64,000 bases of DNA from Acestrorhynchus altus (GCA_034509495.1 CM067509.1:6311788-6375787), one strand, 5' to 3'; positions 11,736-24,232 are shown, counted from the first letter of the stretch. Notes: generated from the letters alone by a model not told the origin. Translations and numbers: made by a program.

Positions 11736-12707
11736 ACCTGAACTTGTGGAAAGCAGTGGAAAGTGTGGTTCTGTTGGTAAAGGTTCAGGATTAGCCTGTC
11801 CGAGGGTAGAGAGGTCCATTAACAGTCTAAAGCCTGGTTTGGAAGCTGCAACAATCAAGACGGAATATCAGAGCTCAGTGAAAGAGTTCGGTAGGTTCGT
11901 CTTAGTCATAGCTCTTAAATAGAACACCAGCACAGGTAGAGAGTGGAAAGACCACTGCTGGAATTAGGCTGTCCTCGCTGACCAGCTCAGACTCAGACAA
12001 TGCATGTCTCGGCAGAGACGACTGGCAGACATAAAGCTGGTCTTGATGGCTCATTGATGACCGTGCACAAACGGACTCCTTTTTGTTCTTATGTAATAAA
12101 TGCGTCTCCTCTCTTTCTCCAACTCATTCAGCCACAGGCTGCACTTTATCGCCTGCCGGTTCCGTTAATGGTCCTTCCGTACAAATAACACCACGAATAT
12201 TATCTCCGCTGCTTAATTCCATTGCACAGGCTAATAAGCCACAGTCAGATCGTTTCTATTTCTATTATGACTCCCCATTATGGAGGGAGGGGGGAGGGGG
12301 GGTGACTTCATTTCATCTGTGACTGGTTGAAGAGGACGTCCTCACCATTTTGTTGGACGCAGCACAACAAGAGGCCGGTGATTAGGTGGTGACACCTGAT
12401 TACGTGCAGACAGAACCACGTGCTGTGGTTTAATTTGTGCTGAAAGGAAGGATGAAGAGAGAGGACTGGATTATGCGTCTGCTGCATTCGTCAGCATTAG
12501 CTCCCACATAACCCCAGAGGTGCTCTGATGACGGCAGGGTCTCTCTCTGAGAGTGCTGGAGGTCACTCTGGTGGCATTAGAGACTACTGAGAACATGATT
12601 GTGAGAGTGGACACGAGTTTTGGGAACCTTAATAAGGTTTATATATTTAGTGTTATTATAATTTATACAACATATACTTTATTATGAATTATAAATAGAT
12701 GAGATCA
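11736..12707. other. No gene seen
   Basis: Unique-looking sequence; a G-rich patch at 12282-12302. Confidence 0.55.
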
Positions 12708-12958
12708 GCTCCTCTGAACATACAGGAGCACCTTCTCCTCCTTTCACCCTGATCTTCACTGATCAGGACCCCACAGGACCACCACAGAGCAGCTATCATG
12801 TGGGTGGTGGGTCATTCTCAGCACTGCAGTCACACTGACATGGTGGTGGTGTGTTAGTGTGTGTTGCTGGTACGAGTGGATCAGACACAGCAGTGCTGCT
12901 GGAGTTTTTAAACCCCTCAGTGTCACAGTGATGTGGATAGCGTGTCCACTGCACTCTG
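12708..12958. mobile_element. MITE-A copy 3, left arm
   Basis: Left outer arm from CAGGAGCACC through GGACCACCACAGAGCAGC and GGTGGTGGTGTGTTAG to the inner arm CAGTGCTGCTGGAG; the right half is absent. Confidence 0.85.
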
Positions 12959-13350
12959 CTAGTTTTATAAACCCGTCTTGGACGTTCAGGGACACTCTTC
13001 GTTTACAGTCTAAAGTGTGATTTTGTGTTAGACACTCCGGTCAGGTTTTTCTGCTCCTATTTCTGGATGTAGAACTTGTTTATTTCTGGATGTATCTCCT
13101 CTGAGAATGCAGAAATAAATAACTTATGCAGTCTAGAGCTCTGGCCTTCCAGGCGCCACAATATTGGTTGTCAAAACAGCCCGGCGGAGCATGCGACTGC
13201 GGCCTTCATCAAACGCCTGTGCCTCTCTGTGCGTTTGTGTATGCATGTTTGTGTGGAGTGTGTGTTTGTGTGAGACGGGGAGAGAGAGGCAGTGCGCAGC
13301 CCGGCAGAGACACAGTGTACCTGTTTTATTAAAACCCCACCCTCCGCTTC

Positions 13351-13400
13351 CTTGCCATGACAACCAATGGAAACACAATGGGTACCTGTCGCCTGGCAAC
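13351..13400. promoter_or_regulatory. Candidate RFX X-box pair with CCAAT
   Basis: CTTGCCATGACAAC at 13351-13364 and GTCGCCTGGCAAC at 13388-13400 both fit the RFX X-box pattern (GTNRCC, spacer, RGYAAC; the first has C for the initial G). A CCAAT lies at 13364-13368. Motif recognition only. Confidence 0.35.
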
Positions 13401-13497
13401 GTGGCCTGGTATCTCCGCGGTACAGGCTGTTTGGCAGAAAGCTCAGTTTAACAGTGAGGAGGAGAGACACCCGCTGACAGACAGTACTATTAGTGCT

Positions 13498-13498
<1 letters not shown>

Positions 13499-13544
<46 letters not shown>

Positions 13545-13636
13545 CTCATACCCAGCACACAGGTGCATGCATAAGTCCCAAATGCACCATTTCTCCCAGC
13601 TCCCCTGTGTCGGCTATCAGTATAATAAACTGGTAG

Positions 13637-13673
<37 letters not shown>
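13499..13673. repeat. Two (GT)n blocks
   Basis: 13499-13541 and 13640-13673, flanking about 100 bp of unique sequence. Confidence 0.95.
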
Positions 13674-13675
<2 letters not shown>

Positions 13676-13966
13676 TCACATGAACTCACATGAACCTCTC
13701 TGGCCAAGCTCAGTAAAACTATGACATCATCCGAAAGCACAGTGAGTGTAAACGACACATAGGTGGAATTACCTGTCCCAGACTGAAGGGGGCGCTGTAA
13801 CAGTCAGTAAATGTTCTATACTGTTTGACGCAGAGCAGCTTCCCAACCCAAACACAAAACATCTCCGTCCAAATACAAATGGCCAGTGAAATGAGGCTGC
13901 TGTTTGAAACACTGTCCATTCATTTATGCCACGTAAGTAGAACATCAGCTCATCAATCATACTTAC

Positions 13967-14345
13967 TGTATATAAGACAAAAGTATTGGGACACCTGCTT
14001 ATTTCCTGTTTCTTCAGAAACCAAGGGTATTAAAAAGAGCTTGTCCTGCTCTTGTTGGAGTAACTGTCTCTACTGTCCAGGAAAGGCTTCCTACTAGATT
14101 CTGGAACAGTGCTGTAAGGATTTGATTGCAAAACACAGTATTGGATAGAGCACCATGATTCCCAGTTCCACCGTTTCACAGCTTCATTTTGGGGACTTTG
14201 TGTCCCCCTTGGCCATGCATGGCATTGGTTCATGTTTATCTGCTCCAGAGTGTCCTAATCTATTGGCAACACATCTCTACAGAGACTAACTGTATCAGCT
14301 GTACCAGCAATGGATACAACTTAAAGAAGATGAACTTAAAGAACT
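13967..14345 (+). mobile_element. MITE-B copy 2, most complete
   Basis: GACAAAAGTATTGGGACACC at the left, GTTGGAGTAACTGTCTC, GATTTGATTGC, GTTCATGTTTATCTGCTCC and CAGCAATGG near the right. About 380 bp, no coding capacity; typical non-autonomous Tc1/mariner-type element. Confidence 0.85.
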
Positions 14346-14920
14346 TAAAGAAGGGGTGACTGATGTTCTGATGTTCTGGAGAACTTCAGTCAGAATCTGG
14401 AGAATATCTTTGTTACTGTGCTGCAGTTGTGTTTAGTGTTCAGCTGGAGTCGAGGCCCATTCCTCCGTCTAGCCTGATCTTAATGTAGATTCAGCTGCAC
14501 TCTGAACATCTCCACTGTGTTCTGCTGCAGATACGGCTCATAAACTGCACAGTTAGGCTCATATAGGCTCATATCTGCGGTTCCGTTGCCCTCACACCAG
14601 GAGAAGGTGCCCTGTTTGTGCCTGAAACTGGAGCAGAAAGCTTAGTACATCTGACTCTGGCTCAGGGTGACTGATCACCTTCTCCCTAATGACCCCCAAA
14701 TTACATGTTTTAACGACATCATGTCCTGCACGGTCTGCATTTGACCCATGGGCTAATGATGTTCTTGGACATTCCTTGGCCTTGAGATCTTTTGTCTTCT
14801 AAAGCTGAACTCGGACATTGGGTTGATTGTTGACTGTGTCCAGCTTTATTACACGGGATTCTGTCTTCATATCTGTGAGTTGTTTATAATCTTCAATTTC
14901 TGTTCTACTGATTTCATGCT
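14346..14920. other. No gene seen
   Basis: Unique-looking sequence between two MITEs. Confidence 0.55.
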
Positions 14921-15325
14921 CAGGACCCCACAGGACCACCACAGAGCAGCTATTATGTGGGTGGTGGGTCATTCTCAGCACTGCGGTCACACTGACATGG
15001 TGGCGGTGTGTTGGTGTGCGTTGCGCTGGTATGAGTGGACCAGACGCAGCAGTGCTGCTGGAGTGTTTAAACCCCTCAGTGTCACTGCTGGACTGAGAAT
15101 AGAACTATAGAACCCACAGCGTCCTGTGGGCAGCGTCCTGTGGGCAGCGTCCTGCGAGCACTGATGAAGGACTAGAGGACGACCAACACAAACTGTACAG
15201 AAACAGATGAGCTTCTGTTTCTGACTTTACATCTACAAGGTGGAGACACTGGGTAGGTGTGTCTGATAGAGTGGACAGTGAGTGGACACAGTGTTTAAAC
15301 ACTCCAGCAGCACTGCTGCTTCGGC
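14921..15325. mobile_element. MITE-A copy 4
   Basis: Left outer arm (without its first part), inner arm, interior with a duplicated GCAGCGTCCTGTGG unit, and the right inner arm ending CCAGCAGCACTGCTGC. A reverse MITE-B copy follows directly. Confidence 0.85.
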
Positions 15326-15344
15326 TCGATTGAGTGTAGAAACA

Positions 15345-15600
15345 AGGATGGCATTCCCCAACCTTCAACCCCAACCCCAATGTCTAATACCAGGCGTGGA
15401 CTAGGGGGGTATAAAGCCCTCCAGAATTGAGCTGAGGAGCAGTGGGTAGTTGGGGATGAGGTGGGGTGATGATCTGAATGCAATCGAATCCTCACAGCAA
15501 TGTTCCTGAATGTAGGAGAAAGTCTACCCTGGTCAGAAGAGAGTTACTCCAACAAAAGCAGGATCAACTCTTTTTAATACCTTTGAGGGTGTCGTGTTTG
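15345..15600 (-). mobile_element. MITE-B copy 3, reverse
   Basis: Reverse orientation: ACCAGGCGTGGACTAGG, GGGGATGAGGTGGGG, CAATCGAATCCTCACAGC, AGTTACTCCAACAAAAGC. Follows MITE-A copy 4. Confidence 0.8.
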
Positions 15601-16117
15601 AGTCTCTGAAGTGTCTCCTGGAGAGCTACCAGCCAACTGTCTCCTCGCCAGTAATGCCGTGCTGGCATGCTGCCCAGATGAGCCCGTTCCATTATCCACT
15701 GTAAACCTGAATCTATAGATGAACTCCACGGAGCTCATCAAAGAGCGACATGCCTTGATTTGTTTAGCTGGTAGCAGGTGTTAAACGAGCTCGCTCTGGG
15801 GAAGGAGAAGTGAAGGCAGATGATCACTGCTTCGTGACCTTCATAAACGTGTGGAGGGCTGGAGTACAGTAGTGCTGTCGACACAGTGCAGACGGGCCCG
15901 AACGTCTCCTCCTTAAAACAGAACACGTCTGAAAGAGACAGTCCCATCACTACTGCTCGTACACAGTCCTATTTACTGCTTAGCTGTATCTGCTGTGAGC
16001 TTGGGACAGTGTGTGTGGTGGTCTTTCTCGCCTCCTGATATTTAGGTTTGAGGATTTGTGAGGGACGTTCCAAAAACTTAACAGGTGGTTTGACATTTGC
16101 ATTCAGGGTTTGCTGAC

Positions 16118-16345
16118 GTTAAGGGGAATCCATTCTTCCCTCCTCCCGTGCAATATCCCCACTGCCACCGGGGGCCGAACGACCTGAAAGCATGATACCT
16201 CCACCCCCCTGCTTCACAGTTGGCAGGGTGTTCTTGACATGAATTGCAGACGCATTATTTCTGCTTGGGTATTGTGGCAAAAAGGGTTCTGTTTTGACTC
16301 CATCAGTCCACAGTACTTGTTTCCAAAACTCCTTTGGTCTCAATG
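16118..16345 (-). pseudogene. Tc1-like transposase relic (catalytic core part)
   Basis: Minus-strand peptide contains EFWKQVLWTDGVKTEPF, NTLPTVKQGGGGIMLSG and EEGRMDSP, matching the Tc1 FWK-VLWTDE and PTVKHGGGSIM blocks. The expected Glu after Asp is Gly here. A 75-residue open remnant; dead. Confidence 0.85.
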
Positions 16346-16384
16346 TCCACTGAGTGAGTGAGGTTTATTCAGTAGGTGGTCATA

Positions 16385-16660
16385 ATGTTGTGGCTGATTG
16401 GCTGATTAGGCAGACGTTCATTGATTTGTCTAAGCAGGGAAAATGGACACTTGTAAAGATCTGAGACAGTTTGACAAGAACCAAGCTGTGATGTTCTAGA
16501 CAACTGGGTCAGAACATCTTCATAACATTAGGCAGGTCTGGTGAAGTGTTCCCAGTATGCAGTGGTCAATACCAACCAAAGGGTTCTAAGGGAGGACAAC
16601 TGGTGAACTGGTGAACAGGGTCACGGATGCTTAATGCTCATTGATACAGGACAGGTCTTG
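16385..16660 (+). mobile_element. Tc1-like element, 5' part (terminus and HTH region)
   Basis: Carries GGTGGTCATAATGTTGTGGC, the terminal sequence of a common fish Tc1 family, then the HTH-coding region (CAACTGGGTCAGAACATC, GTGTTCCCAGTATGCAGTGG, GGGTCACGGATGC). Stops at a (GT)n block. Probably the same family, possibly the same insertion, as 19210-19590. Confidence 0.75.
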
Positions 16661-16680
16661 TGGACTCCATGAATGGTCAG

Positions 16681-16683
<3 letters not shown>

Positions 16684-16725
<42 letters not shown>

Positions 16726-16827
16726 ATGTGCAGATGGTTCTCTGGGTGGTTGCAGAAGGAACATCACATATGATTCATCCGTGTGTCATCAGAAAGGCCA
16801 GTGTTTTAAAGAAATGCTGGAACATGT

Positions 16828-16907
<80 letters not shown>

Positions 16908-16912
16908 AACAC
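16684..16912. repeat. (GT)n then (CA)n inverted pair
   Basis: GT at 16684-16722 and CA at 16829-16902 with about 105 bp between: complementary microsatellites in opposite orientation. Confidence 0.95.
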
Positions 16913-17474
16913 ACTTCTGAATACAAATTCATCCCCGGAAGCCCTCTCCCCCAACAACCCCCACCATCTTCTCCTCACTAATCCTGTCACATCCTCTCCA
17001 TATTGCCAGGTTTTCTCATTTGCGCAGCATCTGCTCGGATTCCACCCGTTCCCGATCTTCCGCAAGTCTTCCCCCATCAGTCTTCCCACAAACAGCAGGC
17101 CCACGTTCCCACAGCACTGCCGTGATGGTAATCTATACTCTTATCTGGACATCCTGACTCCTGTCTGAGTGAGAAATGAGCGTTTCTCTACACCAGCGAG
17201 AGCTGAAGGGTCTACTGTACCGCAGCTGAATGATGGAAGAGGGGACCCTTTACAGCCGTTCCTTCAGAGAACTGAACCCTTAAATTGATGGTTTCTTACA
17301 GGGGATTCCTCTCGTTCTTTAAAATTTCATTCCACCTTACCGACTGATTTCTTTACAGTGGTGGTGAATGGAAGCAGGTGTTGGTTGCCATGACTACAGC
17401 ACACAGAACCATTTTACCGACTGTTCTATGCTACTAAATGTCGACTGATCTGATCAATATTTATTGATCTACTC

Positions 17475-18110
17475 ATACACAAGTGGTGTCTCTCAGTTCG
17501 GCGTCAGGTTTAACACAACACGCCAGACGTCTCTGCATGGAGGTGTAGAGGTTCCTAATGGTGTCCTGTGATGATCCATCCCATGCAGCTTGAATGTTCT
17601 CAGATGGTGTGGTAGGGGTGGAGTGTTGATAGAGCGTCCAATAGCATCCACACGTTTTCAATCAGGGACAGGTCTGGAGATGAGACCAACCACGGCGTAG
17701 TATCTGTGTCTTCAAGACGAGATCTTGAGACGGCAGCAGTGTGTGGACGAGCGTCGTCCTGTTGGAATAGAGCACCGGAGTGTGTGCTCAGAAAAGGTAG
17801 AACCACTGGTTGCAGAACCTCATTAACGTAACGTTGGTCTGTTAAACTGTCTGTAATGAAGAGCAAAGGTGATCTGGCATCGTATGAAATTGAACCACAA
17901 TCATTGCAGTCATAGGGTTGCATCCGTGCATCATCAGTCCCAAAGCAGCCACTTTTGCTTCCCGGAAAGTTTCTGTTTTGTGAGCTTTTTAAAGAAAAAC
18001 ACTCTGAGAATAAACACTCGTACAGATCACAGTTTCCCTTTATGACTTCATCACGTAATGGAATATTTCTAGACACAATTTGCCCCAATCTGAAAAACAA
18101 CCATCTGAAA
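17475..18110 (-). pseudogene. Tc1-like transposase relic (C-terminal half)
   Basis: Minus-strand frame of 166 residues includes DSLTDQRYVNEVLQPVVLP, GALFQQDDARPHTAAVSRS and SSPDLSLIENVWMLLDAL: the second and third catalytic blocks of Tc1 transposases (QQDNARPHTA, SPDLSPIE). The C-terminal end continues in another frame at 17473-17661 (QDTIRNLYTSMQRRLACCV). Frameshifted, hence inactive, but the longest preserved transposase piece in the window. Confidence 0.88.
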
Positions 18111-19209
18111 TGATGCTATAAATACGGTGCAGTTCTTAAACTGTTTCTGCAGGTGCATGAAGGACAACAAACACCTGCCGAGCTAAAATAGGTCAATTCC
18201 CATTGCTCATTATAGCTCTAATCAAGAAGACGTACAAACCTCTTTCGACAAAGGCTTCTGACGAATAACACACAGAGTAGAGCTTGCCGTGGAGTGTGTG
18301 GGGGACAGAATTGTTCTGATTATCCCGATGGAAATATCAGGCTGACGTTAGTGGTTGTTGGATGGACTGGTTGAATTGGGGGTGGGGTGGTGGAGAGGGG
18401 TGGTGCTGTAATATCCACGTACATCAACCATGTTCCCAGGATACAGTTTTGATACGTCGAGACCCTGAAAGTTGGGATGGGATATAAGGGCTGCAGTGGC
18501 ACGTACTGGTCACCAAATGGATTCTCAAGCACTCCATCCTCAGCTCTAAATCTGACCACAATGACGATACATAACATCAGATCCAATTTACGCAAATAGA
18601 GGCGGAGTCAAGAAGTCCAGAAACAGAAAACGGGAAAACAGACGAGAAGTCCCAATAGAGGGGGAACTCTGCCAGCGCTGGGATACAAATAAAGCTGAGA
18701 CAAATTCTTGGTTTTAAACGTATTAACTTTTAATTTTACAGCTCATATTGTTGTATCGTAGGACTGTTCCTGCTCCTCCTGACACTGTTTGCTAAAATTC
18801 CAACCATCAAATTCCTAGGTCGAATAAACTCTTGGTACAAGCTCATGAGCACTGATTATTGAACTGTTCTTGTATTTGATGATGTATGTGGACAGTGTGA
18901 GGACATGAGCCCCTGACCAGGGACAGATTGTTATGGCCAGACGATGGAGAGGTCAGGGATTCTCCTAAACTGTAAGGCTTCTATTGAGTATCAGCTGACA
19001 GTGTTTCAAGGACCAGGTCGTCTGGTTTCCAAGTCTCATTGATGTTGGATAGACATTCCTTGCTAGCTGGGGTCCAAACACACAGTCCATTACTCCTGCT
19101 AATGATATGCTGGAACTGGACCTTTGAATGATGGAAAAAGGCCCTGATCAGGTTGATGACCAGGTACATGACCAGGAAAGTGGAATTCATGGTGGGAAAA
19201 AGACAAGAA
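18111..19209. other. No gene seen
   Basis: Unique-looking sequence between two Tc1 relics; a minus-strand frame at 18320-18595 has no recognisable domain. Confidence 0.5.
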
Positions 19210-19590
19210 GGTGGTCTAAGAATGATGCTCTGGACAACATTCTGCTGTGAAATCCAGAGTCTGGCCATGTGGACATCAGTTTGTCCCATGCCACTTACCT
19301 AAACCTCATTGCAGACCATGCACACTCCTTATGGCAGTGATTCTCTCTGATGGCAGACGCCTTCTTCAGGAACCTCTGACTCTGCACACGTTGTTCTGGA
19401 ATGATTTAAGTAATATAAAGAGTTTGAGGTGCTGTCTTGGCATCCAAATCCCGTAGATCACCCGTCACTCAAGCGTTTGTGGGATGTGCTGTCTTATCCC
19501 TAAAGGATCTGCTGCTAATGTTAATCTTGGTGCCAAATACCACAGGACACCTTCAGAGGTCCTCTAGAGCCCTTGGTTTTGCAGGTTGGC
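19210..19590 (+). pseudogene. Tc1-like element, 3' part of transposase
   Basis: Nucleotide match to the C-terminal half of the common fish Tc1 family: CATTGCAGACCATGCACAC, TTTGTGGGATGTGCTG, AAGGATCTGCTGCTAATG, TGGTGCCAAATACCACAGG, CACCTTCAGAGGTCC. Multiple stops. Same orientation as 16385-16660. Confidence 0.75.
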
Positions 19591-19916
19591 CCGGGTAGAG
19601 CACATGAGGCAGGTGGCCAAACAGGTGTTTTCAGCCAAAGTTCAGCTCTCTCTCATAACTGAAGGCATCAGGTACCAAAGGTAGCCTTTCCCCAACTGTT
19701 GAAATAGCACCAGCAGGCTTGATGTGCTGGCCAGTCCCAGCTTGTTGCCATGGAGGCCTCATGAGACCAACATGAACATCCCGCAGTACCATCACTAACT
19801 GCCAGTTCACCAGTTCTGTTGGCGCTGGATGAAGAGGAGGATCAGGAGGAAGCGCAAAGGCCTTATTTATCTCCATTACTTCAGCCTTCACACACCAGGA
19901 TTCCCCTGCCATTCCT

Positions 19917-19954
19917 GTGTGTGTGTGTGTGTGCGTGTGTGTGTGTGTGTGTGT
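19917..19954. repeat. (GT)n microsatellite
   Basis: About 38 bp with one GC interruption. Confidence 0.95.
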
Positions 19955-22239
19955 TTTCCCTCATGGGAAAATATTGTCAGACATCTAAAAGTAAAAGAGC
20001 TTTGGTTTTACACAGAACGATTGAGCTGCATCAAAAAAACAATGCTGGGAGAACAATTATGATGACTAACGTAATTAGAGTGAAGGCATCATGTCATACA
20101 ATAGAAGACTGAGCTTCCTTGGTTGAATTTTATGGGATGTTTTTGTAGTTTGATGTTCATTTATTTACCCAAAAACTATTTATAGGGGCAGTCAGTCACA
20201 CCAGACATTGTTCTTCTCAGGAAATCCTTGATTCCTCAAATCTGCCTTCATTTGAGATGAAAAAATGTAAAATAAACGACCATTTGACCATGTTTTGATC
20301 TAAAAATGTACTTGTGCGAACATTAGTCCCACCCCCTGTAGCTGATTGGTCAGTGTCTGTATGCAGGACTGCTATGGCATTTAAACTGGGACTTCCGCTG
20401 CACAGTCCAATCCTATACAAGGTCATTTGCATATCAGTCTTAAAGGCACAGTTACAGTAAAATAGGTCTGTTTAGCTCGAAGGTGCACAAAGAGTTTGGA
20501 AAATCAATGGCTTTTGGTACATTAAGTGGCGCAGATAGCAGATGTCCCCCGAGGGCTTGATAAACACATTATACGGTCTCGTAGTGCATAAGACATTGTC
20601 CACAAATGGGATTTGCTGAACTTGTGCTCATCCTTTGTCCCAGTTATGCCCCTCAGGCCACGCAATATCCAATATCCATCGGACTAAATGAGGAAATTCA
20701 AACTCAGGTTGAACCCGAACCAAATTGGCATTTTATGGACTCTCCTGCGGAGGCGTGACCTAAGACACTTGTTCTACCTTTATTACCTCTTTATTATCTT
20801 TATTATCAGTGTTTTATCTTCGGTCAGAGCTTCTTACTGTACCGCAGAGGGAGCCTCGAGGCCAGCGTCTCGTTTAAGGAAGGCATTTCCACAAACTGTC
20901 GTCCAGATTACTGTCACTGCTGGAATAATTCAGTCTAATCTCAGAAGCACCTCTGGGTTCTGTGGATGAATCCAACGGGTGGCTACTTTGTACTGGTGCG
21001 ATGTCTTTATACTGGAATTACAGCAGAATACGTTTTACTGATTCTGCTCTGAAAGAGGAGACTCTCCTTTTAGATGTTTTGGAAACGTTTTACATTCGCC
21101 TGAAATAAATGAAAGCAGGAGCTTTTGGGTAAGTTCACCAGAGGATTTATTCTCTCTTCTACAATTCTGTTTCGCAGCTCCGCCGTGAGCACGAGGCCTT
21201 GTTTCCAGAACTTTCCAGGCACGGGGGGAGGGATGCTAATTTTAGGTTTTTGATGCTTGGCATACTCTGGGAATGATAAACTGAAACTTCAAAAGGAGAA
21301 TTCCACCCAGGTCTCAAAAAGGCTGTGTTTGTCTTCTGTGCAAGCCCTCATGAAACCGCTGCTCCCAGCGGTTTGGTCAGAAAGGTGTGGACGGTGGGCA
21401 GTTTGTCAGAATGACCATCCTGCTTCTCTCAGGTGGGTCTGCCAAATGTGTCTTGGTCTTTGACTGTGTAGCTCTCTCACCAAGAGGTACACTACCCAAA
21501 AGTAGCCTTTGTATAGGGCAGCAGGGGAAGCACTTTTTCTCGTCTAATTTACTGCTGTCAGGCATCGGGCAGTGTAATCTTTACCATTTGGTGTCATAAT
21601 GTTTGTGGTTCAGACATCTGGTTCACCACTGTGTAAAAAATCACCGCAATCCCCCATTAATCTGGATTCTGATTGGAACGAAGCACCTTCTAGGTCTCAG
21701 TAAAGTGGCCTGATGGCAGCATTAACCAATACCCTGCTCTCACAGCACAATTACCGATGATGGAGCAGCACCTATTACGCATCGTTTATTAAACGTAATT
21801 AATTATAGTCTATAAATGGCAGCACGTCGTGGAAAACACATCAATATGAGACGTGCTCTGCAGCCCGGGACTTCAGGGCGACGTTAATACGGGAAGAAAT
21901 GTAATCCTCAGCTCACACTCGTGAATCATATCATCTAAATCAAACGAATCGAGTCGTATTTATCCCTGTGAAATCAGCTGGATTATAATTATGCACTCGT
22001 GTCACAAACAAGCCAAACAACGCATGTTCTTTCAGGGAGCAGAACGTCTTCCTTTGATTTCGTCTTGTCCTGAAGGAGAATAGCATACGCTTCTGTCAAG
22101 GACCTCCTCTCATCCCTGTCTCATTTTCTTATCAGACGCACAGCAACGCATTTTTACCACTTAAAGGTTCTCTCCACTGGAACATCCTCCAGAGGGGTTG
22201 AGCTGACCGCACCTGAACTTTCCAGATGTTCTTTAAGGA
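19955..22239. other. No gene seen
   Basis: 2.3 kb without repeats I recognise. Short frames only; no exon-like conserved segment identified. Confidence 0.5.
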
Positions 22240-22860
22240 CTTTATGTTCCATCACTCTTTACATCCTACCGTCTTGATTTGCACTGGACAACCACAAGAT
22301 CTTGATCTTGATTTGATCTTGCCTGCTTCTGGTCTTGGTCTTGACTTGGACTTAACTACTATAGAGGAGTAGTTGGACTTGGACAGTTTTGGTCTTGGTA
22401 CAGCATCTGTCTTGACATAGACTCAAGCAGCACTTTGTCTTTGTCTGAACGTGGACTCAACCACTGCAAAATCTTGGTTTTGACTTGGACTGAACCATTG
22501 GTCTCAGTCTGGACATGGACATAACCAGTAAAAAATCTTGGTCTTGACCTGGTCTCAACTACCACAAATGAGTAGTTGGACTTGGACACAGACTCAACCA
22601 CTGGTATCTGTCTTGACATAGACTCAAGCAGGACAAAGTCTTAGTTTTGACTTGGACTAGTCCACTACAGAGTCTTAGGCTTAACTAATTGGGACTCAAC
22701 CACTGCCAAATTTTGGCTTTGATTTAGACTCAACCATTGGTCTCAGTCTGGACATGGACATAACTACTAAAAACCTGGTCTTGACTTATACTGGACTGCT
22801 GATGGTCTGGACTTGGACTCCGCAGCTGGTACCAGTCCTACAAAAAGGTCTGGACACTGT
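22240..22860. repeat. Degenerate CTTGGTCTTGACTTGGACT-type repeat
   Basis: Irregular tandem of CTTGGTCTTGACTTGGACTC-like words. A higher-order period of about 200-240 bp is visible (AGTAGTTGGACTTGGACA at 22367 and 22570; GGTCTCAGTCTGGACATGGA near 22499 and 22738). Confidence 0.75.
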
Positions 22861-23330
22861 GATGATCTTTAATAGCAGCTACTGGACGTATACACATAGA
22901 CGTACAGTGTGAGAGGAAGAAAAGGAAAGGGAGAGAAAGAGAGGGTGAACTTTGGGCTCTCGTTGGGGTAATTAGGCTGCCAAACTGCCTCCTAACTGAG
23001 TGCCGCTGGGTAATAACTGGCCTGCTGTGTGCGAGTGAGCGTTATTGTGCTCTTACTGGATTTAGAATGAGCTGCACTGGAAAACACATACTTACTGTTG
23101 TCTTCACGTCCTCACTGGCTTTCGGATTATGTCACACGCCCGGCTGCCCACTGCCTGCTGTCTGTGAAGCGCCTAATGAAATATTACTGTGTCTATAGAC
23201 ACACAGAGTCCGTACTCCGTCTCCCTCCTACCCTCTCCCTCTGTCTCCCGCTATTTTTATCTCCTAACCAACCTTTCATGGATGCAGTGGGCTCCTTCAA
23301 AGGCTCTTTGATTCTTAGTCTGAGCCAATC

Positions 23331-23332
<2 letters not shown>

Positions 23333-23379
<47 letters not shown>
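23333..23379. repeat. (CA)n microsatellite
   Basis: About 23 CA units. Confidence 0.95.
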
Positions 23380-23584
23380 TCTTTATCACACTGTCGCTGT
23401 GGAACTGCCCTGAACGCAGCAACAGTGGATGAACGCTGCTGTTTACAAAACCCCCCCGGAACACTTTGTGTTTCACATGGTGGACCCATCAAAAACGCAG
23501 GGTCCTGAATTTACTCCATTAGTACAGCGTTTGTCTAACCTCGTGTGCAGCCTGGTGTTTCACAACGCTTTTAAATCCATTCCC

Positions 23585-23712
23585 AGCTCCGTGCCTCTCC
23601 GTTCCTCTCCGTGTCTCTCCGTTCCTCTCCGTGTCTCTCCGTTCCTCTCCGTTCCTCTCCGTGTCTCTCCGTTCCTCTCCGTGTCTCTCCGTGTCTCTCC
23701 GTTCCTCTCCGT
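23585..23712 (+). repeat. 10-bp minisatellite
   Basis: Thirteen units alternating GTTCCTCTCC and GTGTCTCTCC with a few GTGCCTCTCC at the edges. Confidence 0.95.
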
Positions 23713-23799
23713 GCCCATTGGAAATATGGATATTCATGCATATATCATAAAAGATCAACCACGTTACGATCACCTCCTCGTTTCTACTCTCACTGTCCA

Positions 23800-24232
23800 T
23801 CCTATCAGCTCCTCTGACCACACAGGAGCTCTCTGTAGTTCTATAATTGCACACTGCAGACTTTGTTCTCCTCCTTTCATGGTGCTGCTGGAGTGTTTAA
23901 ACCCAGTGTCCACTCACTGTCCACTCTATTAGATCTCCACCTTGTAGATGTAAAGTCAGAGAGAGAAACTCGTCTGTTTCTGCACAGTTTGTGTTGGTCG
24001 TCCTCTAGTCCTTCATCAGTGCTCACAGGACGCTGTCGGCTGGACGTTTCTGGTTGGTGGTTTAAACACTCCAGCAGCACTGCTGTGTCTGATCCACTCA
24101 TACCAGCTCAACACACACTAACACACCACCACCATGTCAGTGTGACTGCAGTGCTGAGAACGACCCACCACCCACATCATAGCTGCTCTGTGGTGGTCCT
24201 GTGGGGTCCTGATCATTGAAGATCAGCGTGTT
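23800..24232. mobile_element. MITE-A copy 5
   Basis: Starts with the outer sequence CTGTCCATCCTATCAGC, has lost most of the left arm, then interior and an intact right arm through GTGGTCCTGTGGGGTCC. Lies about 90 bp after a 10-bp minisatellite. Confidence 0.85.

Noticed and set aside
11404..11858. Two minus-strand frames of about 90-104 codons with ELCWVELGS-type repeats
   Set aside because: By-product of the 31-bp minisatellite period; no start context or homologous family.
16673..17104. His/Thr and Cys/Val repeat frames (also at 38812, 46801, 54863, 62055 and others)
   Set aside because: All are (CA)n or (GT)n microsatellite translations.
17475..18110. Active transposase gene
   Set aside because: The C-terminal end lies in another frame and the N-terminal half is missing.
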